Shown here: positions 1 to 9,175 of the stretch, piece after piece
How the letters are laid out: each line of letters begins with the position of its first letter
Numbering within the stretch: the stretch's first letter is position 1
From: Roseibium alexandrii DFL-11
Lineage (GTDB): Bacteria; Pseudomonadota; Alphaproteobacteria; Rhizobiales; Stappiaceae
NCBI RefSeq assembly: GCF_000158095.2
Contig: NZ_CM011002.1
Coordinates: forward strand, 2,823,203 to 2,887,202
Direction: 5' to 3'
DNA length: 64,000 bases
The notes under the pieces: generated by a model
Told to the model about the DNA's origin: nothing
Seen by the model: only the letters and a program-made list of their open reading frames with translations
Database searches by the model: none
Program-made: the position numbers and the translations under genes

Positions 1-287
1 AGGACGAACATGAAGAGCGAGAACACAAGCGGGAAGAACCGCATGCCTTCCGTGCCCGCCGAGCTTCGCAGCATGCCCGCAACAAACTCATAAGCCATTT
101 CCGAGACCGACTGCACGCGGCTCGGCACAAGGCCACGGCCAGACGTGGAGAAGATCAGGAAGGCAGAAGCTGCTGCTACGGTCGCAACCATAAACAGCGA
201 AGAGTTGGTGAAAGAGAAATCCATTCCGCCGACTTCAATCGGAAACAGGGTCTGGATTTTGAACTGCGAGATCGGATCGTTCGCCAC
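1..287 (-). CDS. atpB: F1Fo ATP synthase subunit a, N-terminal part (partial)
   Basis: Subunit a of the membrane Fo sector forms the proton half-channels next to the c-ring. The visible 95 codons begin at a GTG (287..285) preceded by an AGAAGG box and run off the left edge of the window. The N-terminus reads [12 protein letters not shown], then a first hydrophobic segment ([18 protein letters not shown]) and the start of a second membrane region ([11 protein letters not shown]). It follows atpI by 65 bp in the same direction, the usual alphaproteobacterial order. The end of the gene, including the essential arginine, lies outside the window. Confidence 0.9.
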   Translation of the reverse strand, partial: MANDPISQFKIQTLFPIEVGGMDFSFTNSSLFMVATVAAASAFLIFSTSGRGLVPSRVQSVSEMAYEFVAGMLRSSAGTEGMRFFPLVFSLFMFV

Positions 288-352
288 CGGTCAGCCTTCT
301 TCGCTCAAATCATTTCAATTCGTGGGTGCGGATTGCGCCCAGATGCACAACT

Positions 353-742
353 TCAGTTGGACCCGTCGTCGTCAGAACTCTCGCGTTTGTACCGTTGACC
401 TGGCTCGGCGATACGCCCTGCAGCCCTCATCACGTTCAAAACGCCCGCCGCGAAGCCAATTAGCAGGAACACGATCAACCCAAAGGGCTTTGTCCCAAAC
501 CATTGGTCAACAAACCAACCCAAACCGCCTCCAACGACCACAGCGGAAATGAACTCCGAAGAGAGCTTCATTGCCTGTGCGTAGCCGGAGTTATCGCTTT
601 TCTTGGCCGCGCGCTCTGCTTCTTCAGCTTTGCGCTGGCCGTCCAGCTTCCGGTTCAGACGGTTCCGCCGTTCCGACAGATCCACCTCAGAGGCACCCTT
701 GTCCGGATCATCAGAATTGCCGTTTTGCGAAGAGCCACTCAT
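353..742 (-). CDS. atpI: ATP synthase protein I (AtpI-like assembly factor)
   Basis: A small membrane protein encoded first in atp operons, thought to help assemble the c-ring or to carry Mg2+. The 129-residue product has a charged, predicted disordered N-terminal third rich in Asp, Lys and Arg, then two membrane segments around EFISAVVVGGGLGWFVDQWF and GLIVFLLIGFAAGVLNVMRA, the AtpI pattern. I chose the ATG at 742 because GGGG lies about 8 bases before it; an in-frame TTG seven codons upstream would give 136 residues. A strong sigma-70 promoter lies just upstream and atpB follows, so this is probably the first gene of the atp operon. Confidence 0.85.
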   Translation of the reverse strand: MSGSSQNGNSDDPDKGASEVDLSERRNRLNRKLDGQRKAEEAERAAKKSDNSGYAQAMKLSSEFISAVVVGGGLGWFVDQWFGTKPFGLIVFLLIGFAAGVLNVMRAAGRIAEPGQRYKRESSDDDGSN

Positions 743-804
743 GTTGTTCCCCGCCCCCGTCAAGCCGTGAGACCCAGCCTTTGGACACCCCTCAAGCCGC
801 GCGC

Positions 805-833
805 ACCATAGTCGGGGGCCCTTGCCCTGTCAA
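805..833 (-). promoter_or_regulatory. Sigma-70 promoter of the atpI-atpB operon
   Basis: On the minus strand a perfect TTGACA (833..828) is followed after exactly 17 bases by TATGGT (810..805). This lies about 65 bases before the chosen atpI start. No competing promoter of this quality is visible in the atpI-smc intergenic region. Confidence 0.75.
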
Positions 834-948
834 GAACACTAAGATTTCCGCTATTTATCTGATTTATAACAAAAAATCGCCCCTCTTCACATTTTCCATG
901 ACCTAAGTCTTACGGGAAACTTACGAAGGAGTGCGGTTCGGCTGACAA

Positions 949-3900
949 TTAGGCACTTTCACGGAATCGTTCCGCGGTCTCCAAATCCACCGAAACAAGC
1001 TGCGAGACACCCCGTTCCGCCATTGTGACACCGAACAAACGGTTCATGCGGGCCATGGTGATCGGGTTGTGGGTAATCACCACAAAGCGGGTATCTGTGT
1101 TGCGCGCCATCTCATCCAGGAGGTCGCAATAGCGCTCCACATTGGCGTCATCGAGCGGTGCGTCGACCTCATCAAGCACGCAAATCGGCGCGGGATTTGT
1201 CAGAAAAACCGCAAAAATCAATGACATGGCGGTAAGCGCTTGTTCGCCGCCGGACAGCAAGGTCATTGTTTGCGGCTTCTTGCCGGGCGGCCGTGCGATG
1301 ATCTCAAGCCCGGCATCCAGCGGATCGTCCGAATCGACCAGCTGCAGTTCCGCCGTACCGCCGCCAAAGAGGTGCGTGAACAACCTCTGAAAGTGACCAT
1401 TGACCACCTCGAAGGAGGCCAGCAAGCGTTCCCGCGCCTCGCGGTTCAGATTTGAGATCCCGGTCCGCAAGCGACGAATTGCCTCAATCAAATCGTCCCG
1501 TTCGGAGGTGAGTGTCGTCTTTTGCTCATCCATTTCGCGCAGTTCTTCTTCTGCGCGCAGGTTGACCCCGCCCAAACGCTCGCGTTCGGCCTTGAGACGG
1601 TCCAGCTTTTTCTCCATCGCCTCCGGATCCGGCAAAGGCGCCCCGTCCTTCAGACCGGCAATTTCCGGCAGAGCCACGACCGGGACTTCCAGGTCCTCGT
1701 CAATCCGCCGCTCCAGGGTGTCTTTCCGCTCCCGAGCAGCATCGAGGCGCTCTTCTGCGCGAATCTTTTGTTCACGCGCCCCGGCCAGGCCTTCCATGGC
1801 CAGCTTTGCGGCCCGATCGACATCAGCCAGATCCAGCTCGGCCTGGCTAAGCTGATCGTCCTTTTCCTTCTTGGCGTCTTCCGCCTTTGCAATCGCGGAA
1901 AACAGCTCCCGCCGTTTGATCTCGATATCTTCGGGCGCCTCGATCAGCTCGGCCCGTTCCTCTTCCGCCTCATCGCGCCGTTCGCTCAAAACTGCGATTT
2001 GTTGAGTCGCATTGGCCGCGCGGGACTTCCAGCTGTCATATTCCCGGGCAATCGCCTCCAGGCGCCGGTCTCGCATTTGCTGTTCCCGGGAGAGACCTTC
2101 CGAGACCGCCCGCGCTTCTGCAAGGGCTGTCCGTGCAGAGGAAACCTCCGTTTGCAGGTCCCGGATCTGGTCGGCGTAGCCGGTTGCCTCGGCAGCTGCT
2201 TCCAACTGCTCCTGCGCTTCTTCCAGATAGGCCCGCGCTTCTTCTGCTTCTTCACTCATGCGCTGCGCCCGGTCGTCCGCGGCCGCCTTCTGGGACGCCA
2301 GCTGCGCAATGGACCGCTCTGCAGCGGCCAAAGCTTCGCGCGCCGCGGTGACCGTCCGCTGTCCGTCGCGAACCTTGCCCCGGGCGGTTTGTTCCAGTTC
2401 CACGGACTGCCGGACCCGGCTTGCGGCGTCTTCCAAATCTTGCTGGTGACGTTCCACCGCCTGACGCGCGGTTTCAATTTCGTCATCCAATTCGGCCAGG
2501 CGATTCTTTTGCGCCAGACGTTGGGCCGCCGGTGTTGGTGCGTTGGCCGCGACAACAAACCCGTCCCAGCGCCAGAGGTCCCCTTCCCGGCTCACCAGCC
2601 GTTGACCGGGCTTCAAGTCTGCCCGCAAGCGCGGACCGTCCTCCTGGGAAACCAGTCCAATCAGGGATAAACGGCGATGGAGTTCTTTGGGTGCGGTGAC
2701 CACATCCAGCAGCGGTTTGGCGCCGCCCGGCAACGCCGGATCGCCGTCAACTGCCAAGGCACTGCCCCAGCGGACTGCGGCTGCTTCATCAAGGGAGGCA
2801 TCCAGGTCTTCGCCGAGCGCTGCGCCCAGCGCCGTCTCGTACCCGGTCTCAACGGTGATCTGCTCAACGACCGGCGTGTGATCCGCCTCGCTGTGTACAT
2901 TCAAAACCTGTTCAAGGGTCCGGGCTTCTGTCTGCAAACCCTGCAAAAGCGCCTTGGCATCGCTCAAGGGGGACCGCGCGGCCTGCTCCTGGTCCCGAGC
3001 CAATGCGGTGGCAGCTTCCGCTTCTTCGACCGCTGCCTCGGCCTCGGCGAGTTCTTCGCTCGCAAGCTCCAGCGTTTCCCGGTGTTCAGCAACGCCGTCC
3101 TGTTCGTCCATGCGCGCAATGAGAGCGCCGAGTGCGGTTTGAGCTTCCTGTGCCTGCGACATCAGCCGGTCCGCCCGCTGGCGGCTTTCGGCAACGGCGC
3201 GTTCCAGCTGTTGGCGTTCCGCCGTTGCCCGCGCTTCGGCGGCCGTCAGCTCGGAGAGCATCGCCTCCTTGCCGCGCACGATGTCTTCGGCCTCGGCAAC
3301 TTTTTCGCGGGCCGCTTCGGTGCGGTCCTGCACCATCTCGTTTTCTTCCAGAAGCTCGGCGCGCTCTTCTGCAAGACGCTCAAGAACTTCATCGTTTTCC
3401 GAGACCATGGACTGTTCGCGGCGGATATCCTCGGCCAACTGCACAAGCCGCCGTTCCAGATCCTGCAAGCGTTCCTTGATGCGCCGTTCCTCGGCATCAA
3501 GATCATTGCGCGCGATCACGAGCCGCTGAAGCGCGGCTCCGGCTTTGGCTGCGTCCTCCCGAAGCTCGGGCAGCTTGTGAGCGGCGATTGCCTGTATGCG
3601 CGCACTTTCCGCCTGCAGACCGGTCGCCTCATTGACTTGGCTTTGCGCCTCAGTGAACTGTTTTTCAGCCGAGCTCAGGGCATCCCGCGCTTCTGTCCAC
3701 CGGATATAAAGAATGGCGGCTTCCGCGCCGCGGATCTCCGACGACAGATTGCGGTAGCGCGAGGCCTGACGCGACTGGCGTTTCAGATTGTCGAGCTGGC
3801 TGTCGATCTGCACAAGAACGTCTTCCAGACGCTCAAGGTTCTGTTCCGCGCCGCGCAGGCGAATTTCCGCTTCATGCCGGCGCGAATGCAGGCCGGAGAT

Positions 3901-4407
3901 CCCGGCCGCTTCTTCCAGGATCTTGCGGCGGGACGTTGGTTTTGCGGCGATCAGCTCGCCAATCTGCCCTTGCCGGACCATCGCGGGTGAGCGCGCGCCC
4001 GTGGAGGCGTCTGCAAACAGGAGCTGGACGTCGCGGGCCCGGACATCCTTGGCATTGATCTTGTAATTGGAGCCCTGCTCCCGCTCAATCCGGCGGCTGA
4101 CCTCCAGAAGATCGGCGTCATTGAAGGCGGACGGAGCCGTGTGATCGTTGTTTTCCAGAAACAGCGTGACTTCGGCCGTGTTTCGGGCCGGGCGGTTGAG
4201 GCTGCCGGAAAAGATCACGTCATCCATGCCGGATGCGCGCATGTTCTTATAAGAGTTCTCGCCCATCACCCACCGAAGGGCTTCCACGAGATTGGACTTG
4301 CCGCAGCCGTTCGGGCCGACAACGCCGGTTAGCCCGTCGTCGATGATGAACTCCATCGGTTCGACAAATGATTTGAAACCGGCAATGCGGAGCTTTGAAA
4401 ACCTCAT
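949..4407 (-). CDS. smc: Chromosome segregation protein SMC
   Basis: SMC is the ATPase core of the condensin-like SMC-ScpAB complex, which organises and segregates the chromosome. The 1152-residue product has the Walker A motif GPNGCGKSN at about residues 31-39, long Glu/Arg/Ala-rich coiled coils, a globular hinge around residues 500-640, a second coiled coil, and at the C-terminus the ABC signature LSGGEQ (about 1051) and Walker B CVLDEVDAPLDD (about 1076). Length is normal for the family. I chose ATG at 4407, with GGAGAGG upstream; a GTG four codons earlier overlaps that box. It is downstream of dciA and dsbA on the same strand. Confidence 0.97.
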   Translation of the reverse strand: MRFSKLRIAGFKSFVEPMEFIIDDGLTGVVGPNGCGKSNLVEALRWVMGENSYKNMRASGMDDVIFSGSLNRPARNTAEVTLFLENNDHTAPSAFNDADLLEVSRRIEREQGSNYKINAKDVRARDVQLLFADASTGARSPAMVRQGQIGELIAAKPTSRRKILEEAAGISGLHSRRHEAEIRLRGAEQNLERLEDVLVQIDSQLDNLKRQSRQASRYRNLSSEIRGAEAAILYIRWTEARDALSSAEKQFTEAQSQVNEATGLQAESARIQAIAAHKLPELREDAAKAGAALQRLVIARNDLDAEERRIKERLQDLERRLVQLAEDIRREQSMVSENDEVLERLAEERAELLEENEMVQDRTEAAREKVAEAEDIVRGKEAMLSELTAAEARATAERQQLERAVAESRQRADRLMSQAQEAQTALGALIARMDEQDGVAEHRETLELASEELAEAEAAVEEAEAATALARDQEQAARSPLSDAKALLQGLQTEARTLEQVLNVHSEADHTPVVEQITVETGYETALGAALGEDLDASLDEAAAVRWGSALAVDGDPALPGGAKPLLDVVTAPKELHRRLSLIGLVSQEDGPRLRADLKPGQRLVSREGDLWRWDGFVVAANAPTPAAQRLAQKNRLAELDDEIETARQAVERHQQDLEDAASRVRQSVELEQTARGKVRDGQRTVTAAREALAAAERSIAQLASQKAAADDRAQRMSEEAEEARAYLEEAQEQLEAAAEATGYADQIRDLQTEVSSARTALAEARAVSEGLSREQQMRDRRLEAIAREYDSWKSRAANATQQIAVLSERRDEAEEERAELIEAPEDIEIKRRELFSAIAKAEDAKKEKDDQLSQAELDLADVDRAAKLAMEGLAGAREQKIRAEERLDAARERKDTLERRIDEDLEVPVVALPEIAGLKDGAPLPDPEAMEKKLDRLKAERERLGGVNLRAEEELREMDEQKTTLTSERDDLIEAIRRLRTGISNLNREARERLLASFEVVNGHFQRLFTHLFGGGTAELQLVDSDDPLDAGLEIIARPPGKKPQTMTLLSGGEQALTAMSLIFAVFLTNPAPICVLDEVDAPLDDANVERYCDLLDEMARNTDTRFVVITHNPITMARMNRLFGVTMAERGVSQLVSVDLETAERFRESA

Positions 4408-4494
4408 CGGCGCCCGCACCTCTCCGGTCCGGACGCCGACAAAGTCATATCAGATTGCGGATGCAGGGCAGCTGCCCGCAGCCCTGCTGCAGGA

Positions 4495-5130
4495 TCAGAG
4501 GTTTTCCTCGATGATCTTGCCCATCTCGTCAATCGAAAGCGCCCCCGAGTGCTTTTCGCCATTGATGAAGAATGTCGGCGTCGAGTTCACCCCAAACTCG
4601 TTCGCCCCGCGCTCACGCACAGCGTTTACTGCGTCAAGCAAACCCTGGTTTGTCAAGCATTCCTCAAAGGACTCCTGTGTAAAGCCGATCTGTTTGGAAA
4701 AGTCGAGCAGGGATTGGTACGGGTTGTCGGTGAACGCCCAGGCGCGCTGTTCTTCGAACATGATGTCCACAATGTCGAAATATTTTTCCTGCGGCGCACA
4801 GCGCGCCAGCATGAAGGCCGCCGAGGCGACCGGGTCGAGCGGAAATTCCCGGAAAATAAAGCGGACCTTGCCAGTCTCGATGTAATCTTTCTTCAGATCG
4901 GGCCAGGTGCGCTCGTGGAAATTGGCGCAGTGTCCACAGGTCATGGACGCATATTCGACAATCGTGACCGGTGCGTTTTCATCGCCCAGGATTTTGTCCC
5001 CTAGCGGACCCGGTTTCAGGAGCTCGTCTTCGTCGACCGACTGGGCCCATGCGGGCGCAGCAGATGCGAGCCCAAGCGCGGCCGTGGTCAAAGCGGTGGT
5101 TTTGAGAAACTGTCTGCGGGTCTGTGTCAC
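4495..5130 (-). CDS. DsbA-family thiol:disulfide oxidoreductase, Tat-type leader
   Basis: A periplasmic thioredoxin-fold protein of the DsbA/Com1 family that forms or shuffles disulfides. Residues 1-30 are a signal peptide with a twin-arginine element (TRRQFLK) and an AXA cleavage site (PAWAQ), suggesting Tat export. The active site is CGHC at residues 65-68. The cis-Pro region (NSTPTFFING) is present near the C-terminus. Start is a GTG at 5130. Length (211) is normal. The position between dciA and smc recurs in alphaproteobacteria and suggests co-transcription, not a shared function. Confidence 0.92.
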   Translation of the reverse strand: MTQTRRQFLKTTALTTAALGLASAAPAWAQSVDEDELLKPGPLGDKILGDENAPVTIVEYASMTCGHCANFHERTWPDLKKDYIETGKVRFIFREFPLDPVASAAFMLARCAPQEKYFDIVDIMFEEQRAWAFTDNPYQSLLDFSKQIGFTQESFEECLTNQGLLDAVNAVRERGANEFGVNSTPTFFINGEKHSGALSIDEMGKIIEENL

Positions 5131-5301
5131 GAAGATCGTCCTGTCACAATTTGATGTCTTGCACCTTCTGGCGCCGTTGCTGTTCCATGTGCCCTTTCAG
5201 GCCCTCAAGGTCAACACAGCTTGGCAATTGTGGCACCAGCGTGGACAGATTGGCAGGCAAAGTCACAGTGTTGTTATTGCTGCGTGAGGCCCGGGCGACG
5301 A

Positions 5302-5823
5302 TCAGGCGGCCGTGCCGGCGTTCCGGGCGATGACTTGTGCGCCGAGCTTTTTCAAGGCTTCGCGAAGGCGATCGTTTTCGACCGTCTCAAGTTTCGCGTC
5401 GAGCTGCTGCTCTTCCGACCGGGTCAATGGCCTCAGCGCCTTGCGCGTGCTGGCGCGTTTCACGGCAACCGGCTTTTGCTGGATCTTGATGCGGCCAATC
5501 GCGGCCCAGCCATAAAACGTGTTGATCCGTTCAATCACCTGCGGACTGTCGTGAGACAGCATCAGTGCAGTTGGGCCATCTGTATGGACCACCAGCGTTG
5601 CGGGTTGAGGCGGACGCTCCGGGTCACTCAACTCCGGTTGCCGCGGCCAGATGAGCCGGTCCGGCTGGACGCGGGTGCCATAGCGCTCTCCCACAATATC
5701 GGCCCAGGACGCGATGATATCTATGGAGGCAAAGCCGCGTTTCTTGCAGGCAGGGGTCATCGCCTTGCCGACCAAATCGGCCAGCAGTTTTGCACCCTTT
5801 CGATTTGCCTTCGACGCGGTTAT
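5302..5823 (-). CDS. dciA: DciA-like protein (DUF721), apparent ATA start
   Basis: DUF721/DciA proteins load the replicative helicase DnaB in bacteria lacking DnaC. The first standard start in frame is a TTG at 5775, but the reading frame continues upstream with family-like sequence (KANRKGAKLLADLVGKAM) back to a TAG that overlaps a perfect AGGAGG. Six bases after that box lies ATA (5823..5821). Starting there gives 173 residues with a complete N-terminal basic segment. The alternatives are an internal CTG/TTG, which would drop conserved residues, or a sequence error in an ATG. The KH-like DUF721 core covers about residues 15-110; a charged tail follows. mutY diverges upstream. Confidence 0.8.
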   Translation of the reverse strand: MTASKANRKGAKLLADLVGKAMTPACKKRGFASIDIIASWADIVGERYGTRVQPDRLIWPRQPELSDPERPPQPATLVVHTDGPTALMLSHDSPQVIERINTFYGWAAIGRIKIQQKPVAVKRASTRKALRPLTRSEEQQLDAKLETVENDRLREALKKLGAQVIARNAGTAA

Positions 5824-6037
5824 GGCCTACCTCCTGACTTCTGCCCGGACCTTGTTACGCGGCACGCTGATCGGCTTTCCGCAGCCTGTTGTGTTCCAGT
5901 AGAATAAGACAAAATGAAGACGATTACTTTAACACACGTTTCAGCGTCGGCTTTTCACCGCAATTTTCCCCAAGCTATCCAGACGCAAATCACTGTTGAT
6001 CCGCAGCATCTTGGGGAATACCGGCGTGCAGCAAACC

Positions 6038-7120
6038 ATGGCTGACCCCCACCAGTCACCAAGTCTTCTATCATCAAGTCTACTGGAGTGGTACGACCGC
6101 CATGCGCGCACCCTGCCCTGGCGCGTGGGCCCGGAAAACCGGCGTCTTGGCGAAGTGCCGGATCCCTACCGTATCTGGCTGTCGGAAGTCATGTTGCAGC
6201 AAACCACAGTTGCGGCTGTGAAGAGCTACTTCGAAGTCTTTACGCGCACCTGGCCGACGGTCAAGGACCTCGCCGCAGCGGACGAAGAAGACGTGATGAA
6301 GGCCTGGGCGGGGCTGGGCTATTATTCCAGAGCGCGCAACCTGAAAAAATGCGCCGACCTTGTCGCCAGCGCCTATGGCGGCGAGTTCCCGGACACCGAA
6401 AACGCGCTCCTAAAGCTGCCCGGCATCGGCCCTTATACGGCCGCGGCCATTGCCACGATTGCCTTCGACCGCCATGCCGCCGTCGTTGATGGCAATGTGG
6501 AACGTGTGCTGTCGCGCCTGAAACTGATCGAAACGCCCTTGCCCGTGGCCAAGCCGGAAATCAAAGCCGTGATGGCGGACCTGACCCCGGAGGCAAGGCC
6601 CGGCGATTTTGCGCAAGCCGTCATGGATCTTGGCGCCACCATCTGCACGCCGAAAAAACCGGCCTGTGTACTCTGCCCTTGGCGGGAGACCTGTGAAGGT
6701 CATCGCGCCGGCCTTGCCGAAACCCTGCCGCGAAAAGCGCCCAAGACGAAAAAACCGACCCGCCATGGAGCCGCTTTTGTGGCTGTCGACGCGGCAAGCG
6801 GTGCGGTTTTCTTGCGCCGCCGCCCGCCGGAGGGCCTGCTTGGCGGGATGACCGAAGTGCCGGGATCCGTTTGGTCGGAGGACTTTGATACCGGCACCAG
6901 CCTCGCACACGCCCCCTTTGCCGCCGACTGGCAAAAGCGCACCGGTGAAGTGAAACACACGTTCACCCATTTTCATTTGAAGCTGACCGTCTTCAGGGCA
7001 GAGATGTCCGGCAACGATCAGCTTGGCACAGACACCGGCTGGTGGTCCGCTGCAGACACGCTTTCCGAGGAAGCTCTGCCGACAGTCATGCGCAAGGTTT
7101 TGACAGCCGCACTCGACTAG
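6038..7120 (+). CDS. mutY: A/G-specific adenine glycosylase
   Basis: MutY removes adenine mispaired with 8-oxoguanine or guanine. The 360-residue product has the catalytic Glu in SEVMLQQT (E50), the helix-hairpin-helix LPGIGPYTA (128-136), the catalytic Asp in VVDGNVERV (D151), and the four iron-sulfur cysteines C203, C210, C213 and C219 (C-X6-C-X2-C-X5-C). A NUDIX-like 8-oxoG recognition domain follows from about residue 245. I chose ATG 6038; a TTG at 5996 would add 14 residues not typical of the family. It is transcribed away from dciA. Confidence 0.96.
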   Translation: MADPHQSPSLLSSSLLEWYDRHARTLPWRVGPENRRLGEVPDPYRIWLSEVMLQQTTVAAVKSYFEVFTRTWPTVKDLAAADEEDVMKAWAGLGYYSRARNLKKCADLVASAYGGEFPDTENALLKLPGIGPYTAAAIATIAFDRHAAVVDGNVERVLSRLKLIETPLPVAKPEIKAVMADLTPEARPGDFAQAVMDLGATICTPKKPACVLCPWRETCEGHRAGLAETLPRKAPKTKKPTRHGAAFVAVDAASGAVFLRRRPPEGLLGGMTEVPGSVWSEDFDTGTSLAHAPFAADWQKRTGEVKHTFTHFHLKLTVFRAEMSGNDQLGTDTGWWSAADTLSEEALPTVMRKVLTAALD

Positions 7121-7185
7121 GCCGTCTTTTGTGCCGTTTCAGAAAAACGCTTGCACACGGGCACAAAACAATATTCATCTGCTCA

Positions 7186-7734
7186 ATGTTCACATACGAA
7201 ATAAGCGACCTTTTCTCGCCAGGCGAATGCTCGGAAATCATCCGTCTCAGCAAGTCTAATGATCAGGACCGTGCTGGTCTCGTTGGCGGCAAACAGCAAA
7301 GCAAAATCCGGCGCGCAAAAATAAGCTGGCTTGATGATGACAGAACAGGTGCCTGGGTCCTGAACCGGATCATGAGCGCTGTCGCAAAGGCCAATCGCGA
7401 GGCTTTCGATTTCGACATCACGGAGTTCAAGGAGAAACTGCAAGTCGCTGTCTATGACCAGAGCGACGAAGGGCACTACGATTGGCATTCCGATGTTGGC
7501 AATGGGGCAATTGCTCAGTTTCGCAAATCGACCATAGTCACACAATTGTCTTGCAGTGAGGACTATGAGGGCGGTGCGCTCGAAATCAGCCTGGGCAGCA
7601 ATATTTTGACCGCCAATCGCGCTCAGGGAAATTCCACTTTATTCGCCAGCTTCATGTTGCACCGGGTTGTTCCCGTCTCAAAAGGCACACGGTTTTCTCT
7701 CACCTGCTGGAGCCATGGGCCCCGGTTCCGCTGA
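7186..7734 (+). CDS. 2OG-Fe(II) oxygenase, prolyl-4-hydroxylase type
   Basis: A small (182 residues) 2-oxoglutarate- and iron-dependent dioxygenase of the P4Hc superfamily. The double-stranded beta-helix metal site is visible: HSD within YDWHSDVG (about residues 101-105), a distal His in FMLHRVVPV, and the 2OG-binding Arg in GTRFSL. The substrate is not evident. The ATG at 7186 starts a typical N-terminus (MFTYEISDLFSPGEC); a longer reading frame upstream overlaps mutY in another frame and is unlikely to be translated. It follows mutY by 65 bp and may be co-transcribed or independent. Confidence 0.85.
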   Translation: MFTYEISDLFSPGECSEIIRLSKSNDQDRAGLVGGKQQSKIRRAKISWLDDDRTGAWVLNRIMSAVAKANREAFDFDITEFKEKLQVAVYDQSDEGHYDWHSDVGNGAIAQFRKSTIVTQLSCSEDYEGGALEISLGSNILTANRAQGNSTLFASFMLHRVVPVSKGTRFSLTCWSHGPRFR

Positions 7735-7935
7735 AGCTTTCCGGATGTTGCAAGCATGAATCGGATCACATAAATTCTTGGAAAAATCAGTTAAGACTTT
7801 TTCCTCATCCGTTTCCCGCCAAACCCCGTAAGTCTTCATGTTGCAAGCAAAGACTGCATCCAAGTTTAACACCTCGGAACATCATTTTCGAGGACGCTGG
7901 TCTTTGACTTTAATCTAAGCAAGGGAGTCATCTAC
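7735..7935. other. Intergenic region with a spaced 12-bp direct repeat
   Basis: No gene is visible in these 201 bp. ATGTTGCAAGCA occurs twice, at 7745-7756 and 7838-7849. The promoter of the fasciclin gene should lie here, but I see no convincing -35/-10 pair. An AGGGAG box precedes the fasciclin ATG. Confidence 0.4.
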
Positions 7936-8418
7936 ATGAAACTGATCCAGAAACTCGCAGTCGCTCTACTTCTCGTTCTGCCGTTTTCCGCTGCGAAAGC
8001 TGCCGAGAAAGACATTGTTGACACTGCCGTCGGCGCAGGCACCTTCAACACTCTGGTTGCCGCTGTTCAAGCTGCGGACCTGGTCGACACCTTGAAAGGC
8101 GATGGTCCCTTCACTGTTTTTGCTCCGACCGACGAAGCCTTCGCGAAACTGCCGGCGGGCACTGTTGAAGACCTGCTGAAGCCGGAAAACAAGGACAAGC
8201 TCGTCGCTGTTCTGACCTACCACGTGGTCCCGGGCAAAGTGATGTCTTCCGATATCGCAGGCAAGAAAGCTGATGTTGCTTCTGTCCAGGGCGACACAAT
8301 TGCAGTTGACGCAACAGACGGCGTAAAAGTCGACGAAGCAAACGTTATCACCGCCGACATCGAAACCAGCAACGGCGTCATCCATGTCATCGACAGCGTG
8401 ATCCTGCCGGCCTCCTAA
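7936..8418 (+). CDS. Secreted fasciclin (FAS1) domain protein
   Basis: FAS1 domains mediate adhesion or ligand binding at the cell surface or in the periplasm. This 160-residue protein is a signal peptide (about 1-22, ending AAKAA) plus one FAS1 domain. The conserved H1 region ([17 protein letters not shown]) and H2 region ([12 protein letters not shown]) are both present, with the YH motif (LTYHVVPG) between them. It is monocistronic: a strong terminator follows 38 bp after the stop. Its function in this organism cannot be told from sequence. Confidence 0.93.
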   Translation: MKLIQKLAVALLLVLPFSAAKAAEKDIVDTAVGAGTFNTLVAAVQAADLVDTLKGDGPFTVFAPTDEAFAKLPAGTVEDLLKPENKDKLVAVLTYHVVPGKVMSSDIAGKKADVASVQGDTIAVDATDGVKVDEANVITADIETSNGVIHVIDSVILPAS

Positions 8419-8455
8419 TACCACCGGTGTCTTACCCCTCCTCTGGTAAGTCAAC

Positions 8456-8491
8456 AGGCGCAGCTTTACCGGCTGCGCCTTTTGCTTTTTT
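8456..8491 (+). terminator. Rho-independent terminator after the fasciclin gene
   Basis: A perfect 9-bp stem (AGGCGCAGC 8456-8464 with its complement 8472-8480), a 7-base loop, then TTTTGCTTTTTT. Confidence 0.9.
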
Positions 8492-8599
8492 GCGGCAGGC
8501 TGTTCCAGCGCCATGCGATCAACCAATTTTGGGCAGTCCGTCAGATACTTCTCCCTACATTCAAAAGCTCGCAAATTTCTGAAAAAAAACATGATTTAG

Positions 8600-8631
8600 A
8601 CACTGGACACCCAGTGTAGAATAATTCTAAA
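8600..8631 (+). promoter_or_regulatory. Irr-type iron control element and overlapping inverted repeat before bfr
   Basis: TGTAGAA-TAA-TTCTAAA at 8615-8631 matches the alphaproteobacterial iron control element TTTAGAA-N3-TTCTAAA at all but one position. The Irr regulator binds such elements to repress iron-storage genes when iron is low. Directly upstream and overlapping by three bases is a second perfect inverted repeat, ACACTGG-ACAC-CCAGTGT (8600-8617). Both sit 35-66 bp before the bfr start, a position suited to repression. The binding protein is inferred from the motif. Confidence 0.7.
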
Positions 8632-8665
8632 GTACGAAAAATTTCGGCTACAAGGAGTGACGGCC

Positions 8666-9151
8666 ATGAAAGGGAATGAAAAGGTTATTGCCTGTTTGAA
8701 CGAGGCTCTGTTCCTGGAGCTTGGCGCGATCAACCAGTACTGGCTGCACTATCGCATGCTGGCCGATTGGGGTTACGCGAAACTGGCGAAAAAGGAACGC
8801 GAGGAATCCATCGAAGAGATGGAACATGCAGACAAGCTGGTTGACCGGATCATCTTCCTGGAAGGCCTGCCGAACATGCAAAAGGTCGCGCCGCTGCGCA
8901 TCGGCCAGGACATCAAGGAAGTTCTGGAAGCAGATCTTGCCGGTGAATACGATGCACGGACCGCCTACTCCAAATCACGCGAAGTCTGCCGGGAAGAAGG
9001 CGATTACGTCTCCATGGCGATTTTCGAAGAGCTCCTGAAGGACGAGGAAGGTCACATCGACTTCCTGGAGACCCAGCTTGAGCTTCTGGAGAAAATCGGC
9101 GTCGAGCGCTACGGCATGCTGAACGCAGCCTCTGCGGACGAAGCCGAGTAA
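8666..9151 (+). CDS. bfr: Bacterioferritin
   Basis: A haem-containing 24-mer that oxidises and stores iron in the cytoplasm. The 161-residue product carries the full ferroxidase centre E18, E51, H54, E94, E127 and H130 and the haem ligand M52 (IEEMEHA). I chose ATG 8666 because AAGGAG lies 8 bases upstream; a GTG at 8657 overlaps that box. Upstream is an Irr-type element and downstream a strong terminator, so the gene is probably a single iron-regulated unit. Confidence 0.97.
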   Translation: MKGNEKVIACLNEALFLELGAINQYWLHYRMLADWGYAKLAKKEREESIEEMEHADKLVDRIIFLEGLPNMQKVAPLRIGQDIKEVLEADLAGEYDARTAYSKSREVCREEGDYVSMAIFEELLKDEEGHIDFLETQLELLEKIGVERYGMLNAASADEAE

Positions 9152-9175
9152 GGATACCGTCAGCCCAAATTTTGG

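Noticed and set aside
1522..3990. Long plus-strand frames (382 and 437 codons) inside smc
   Set aside because: They are antisense shadows of the smc coiled-coil region, with no start signals or domain features.
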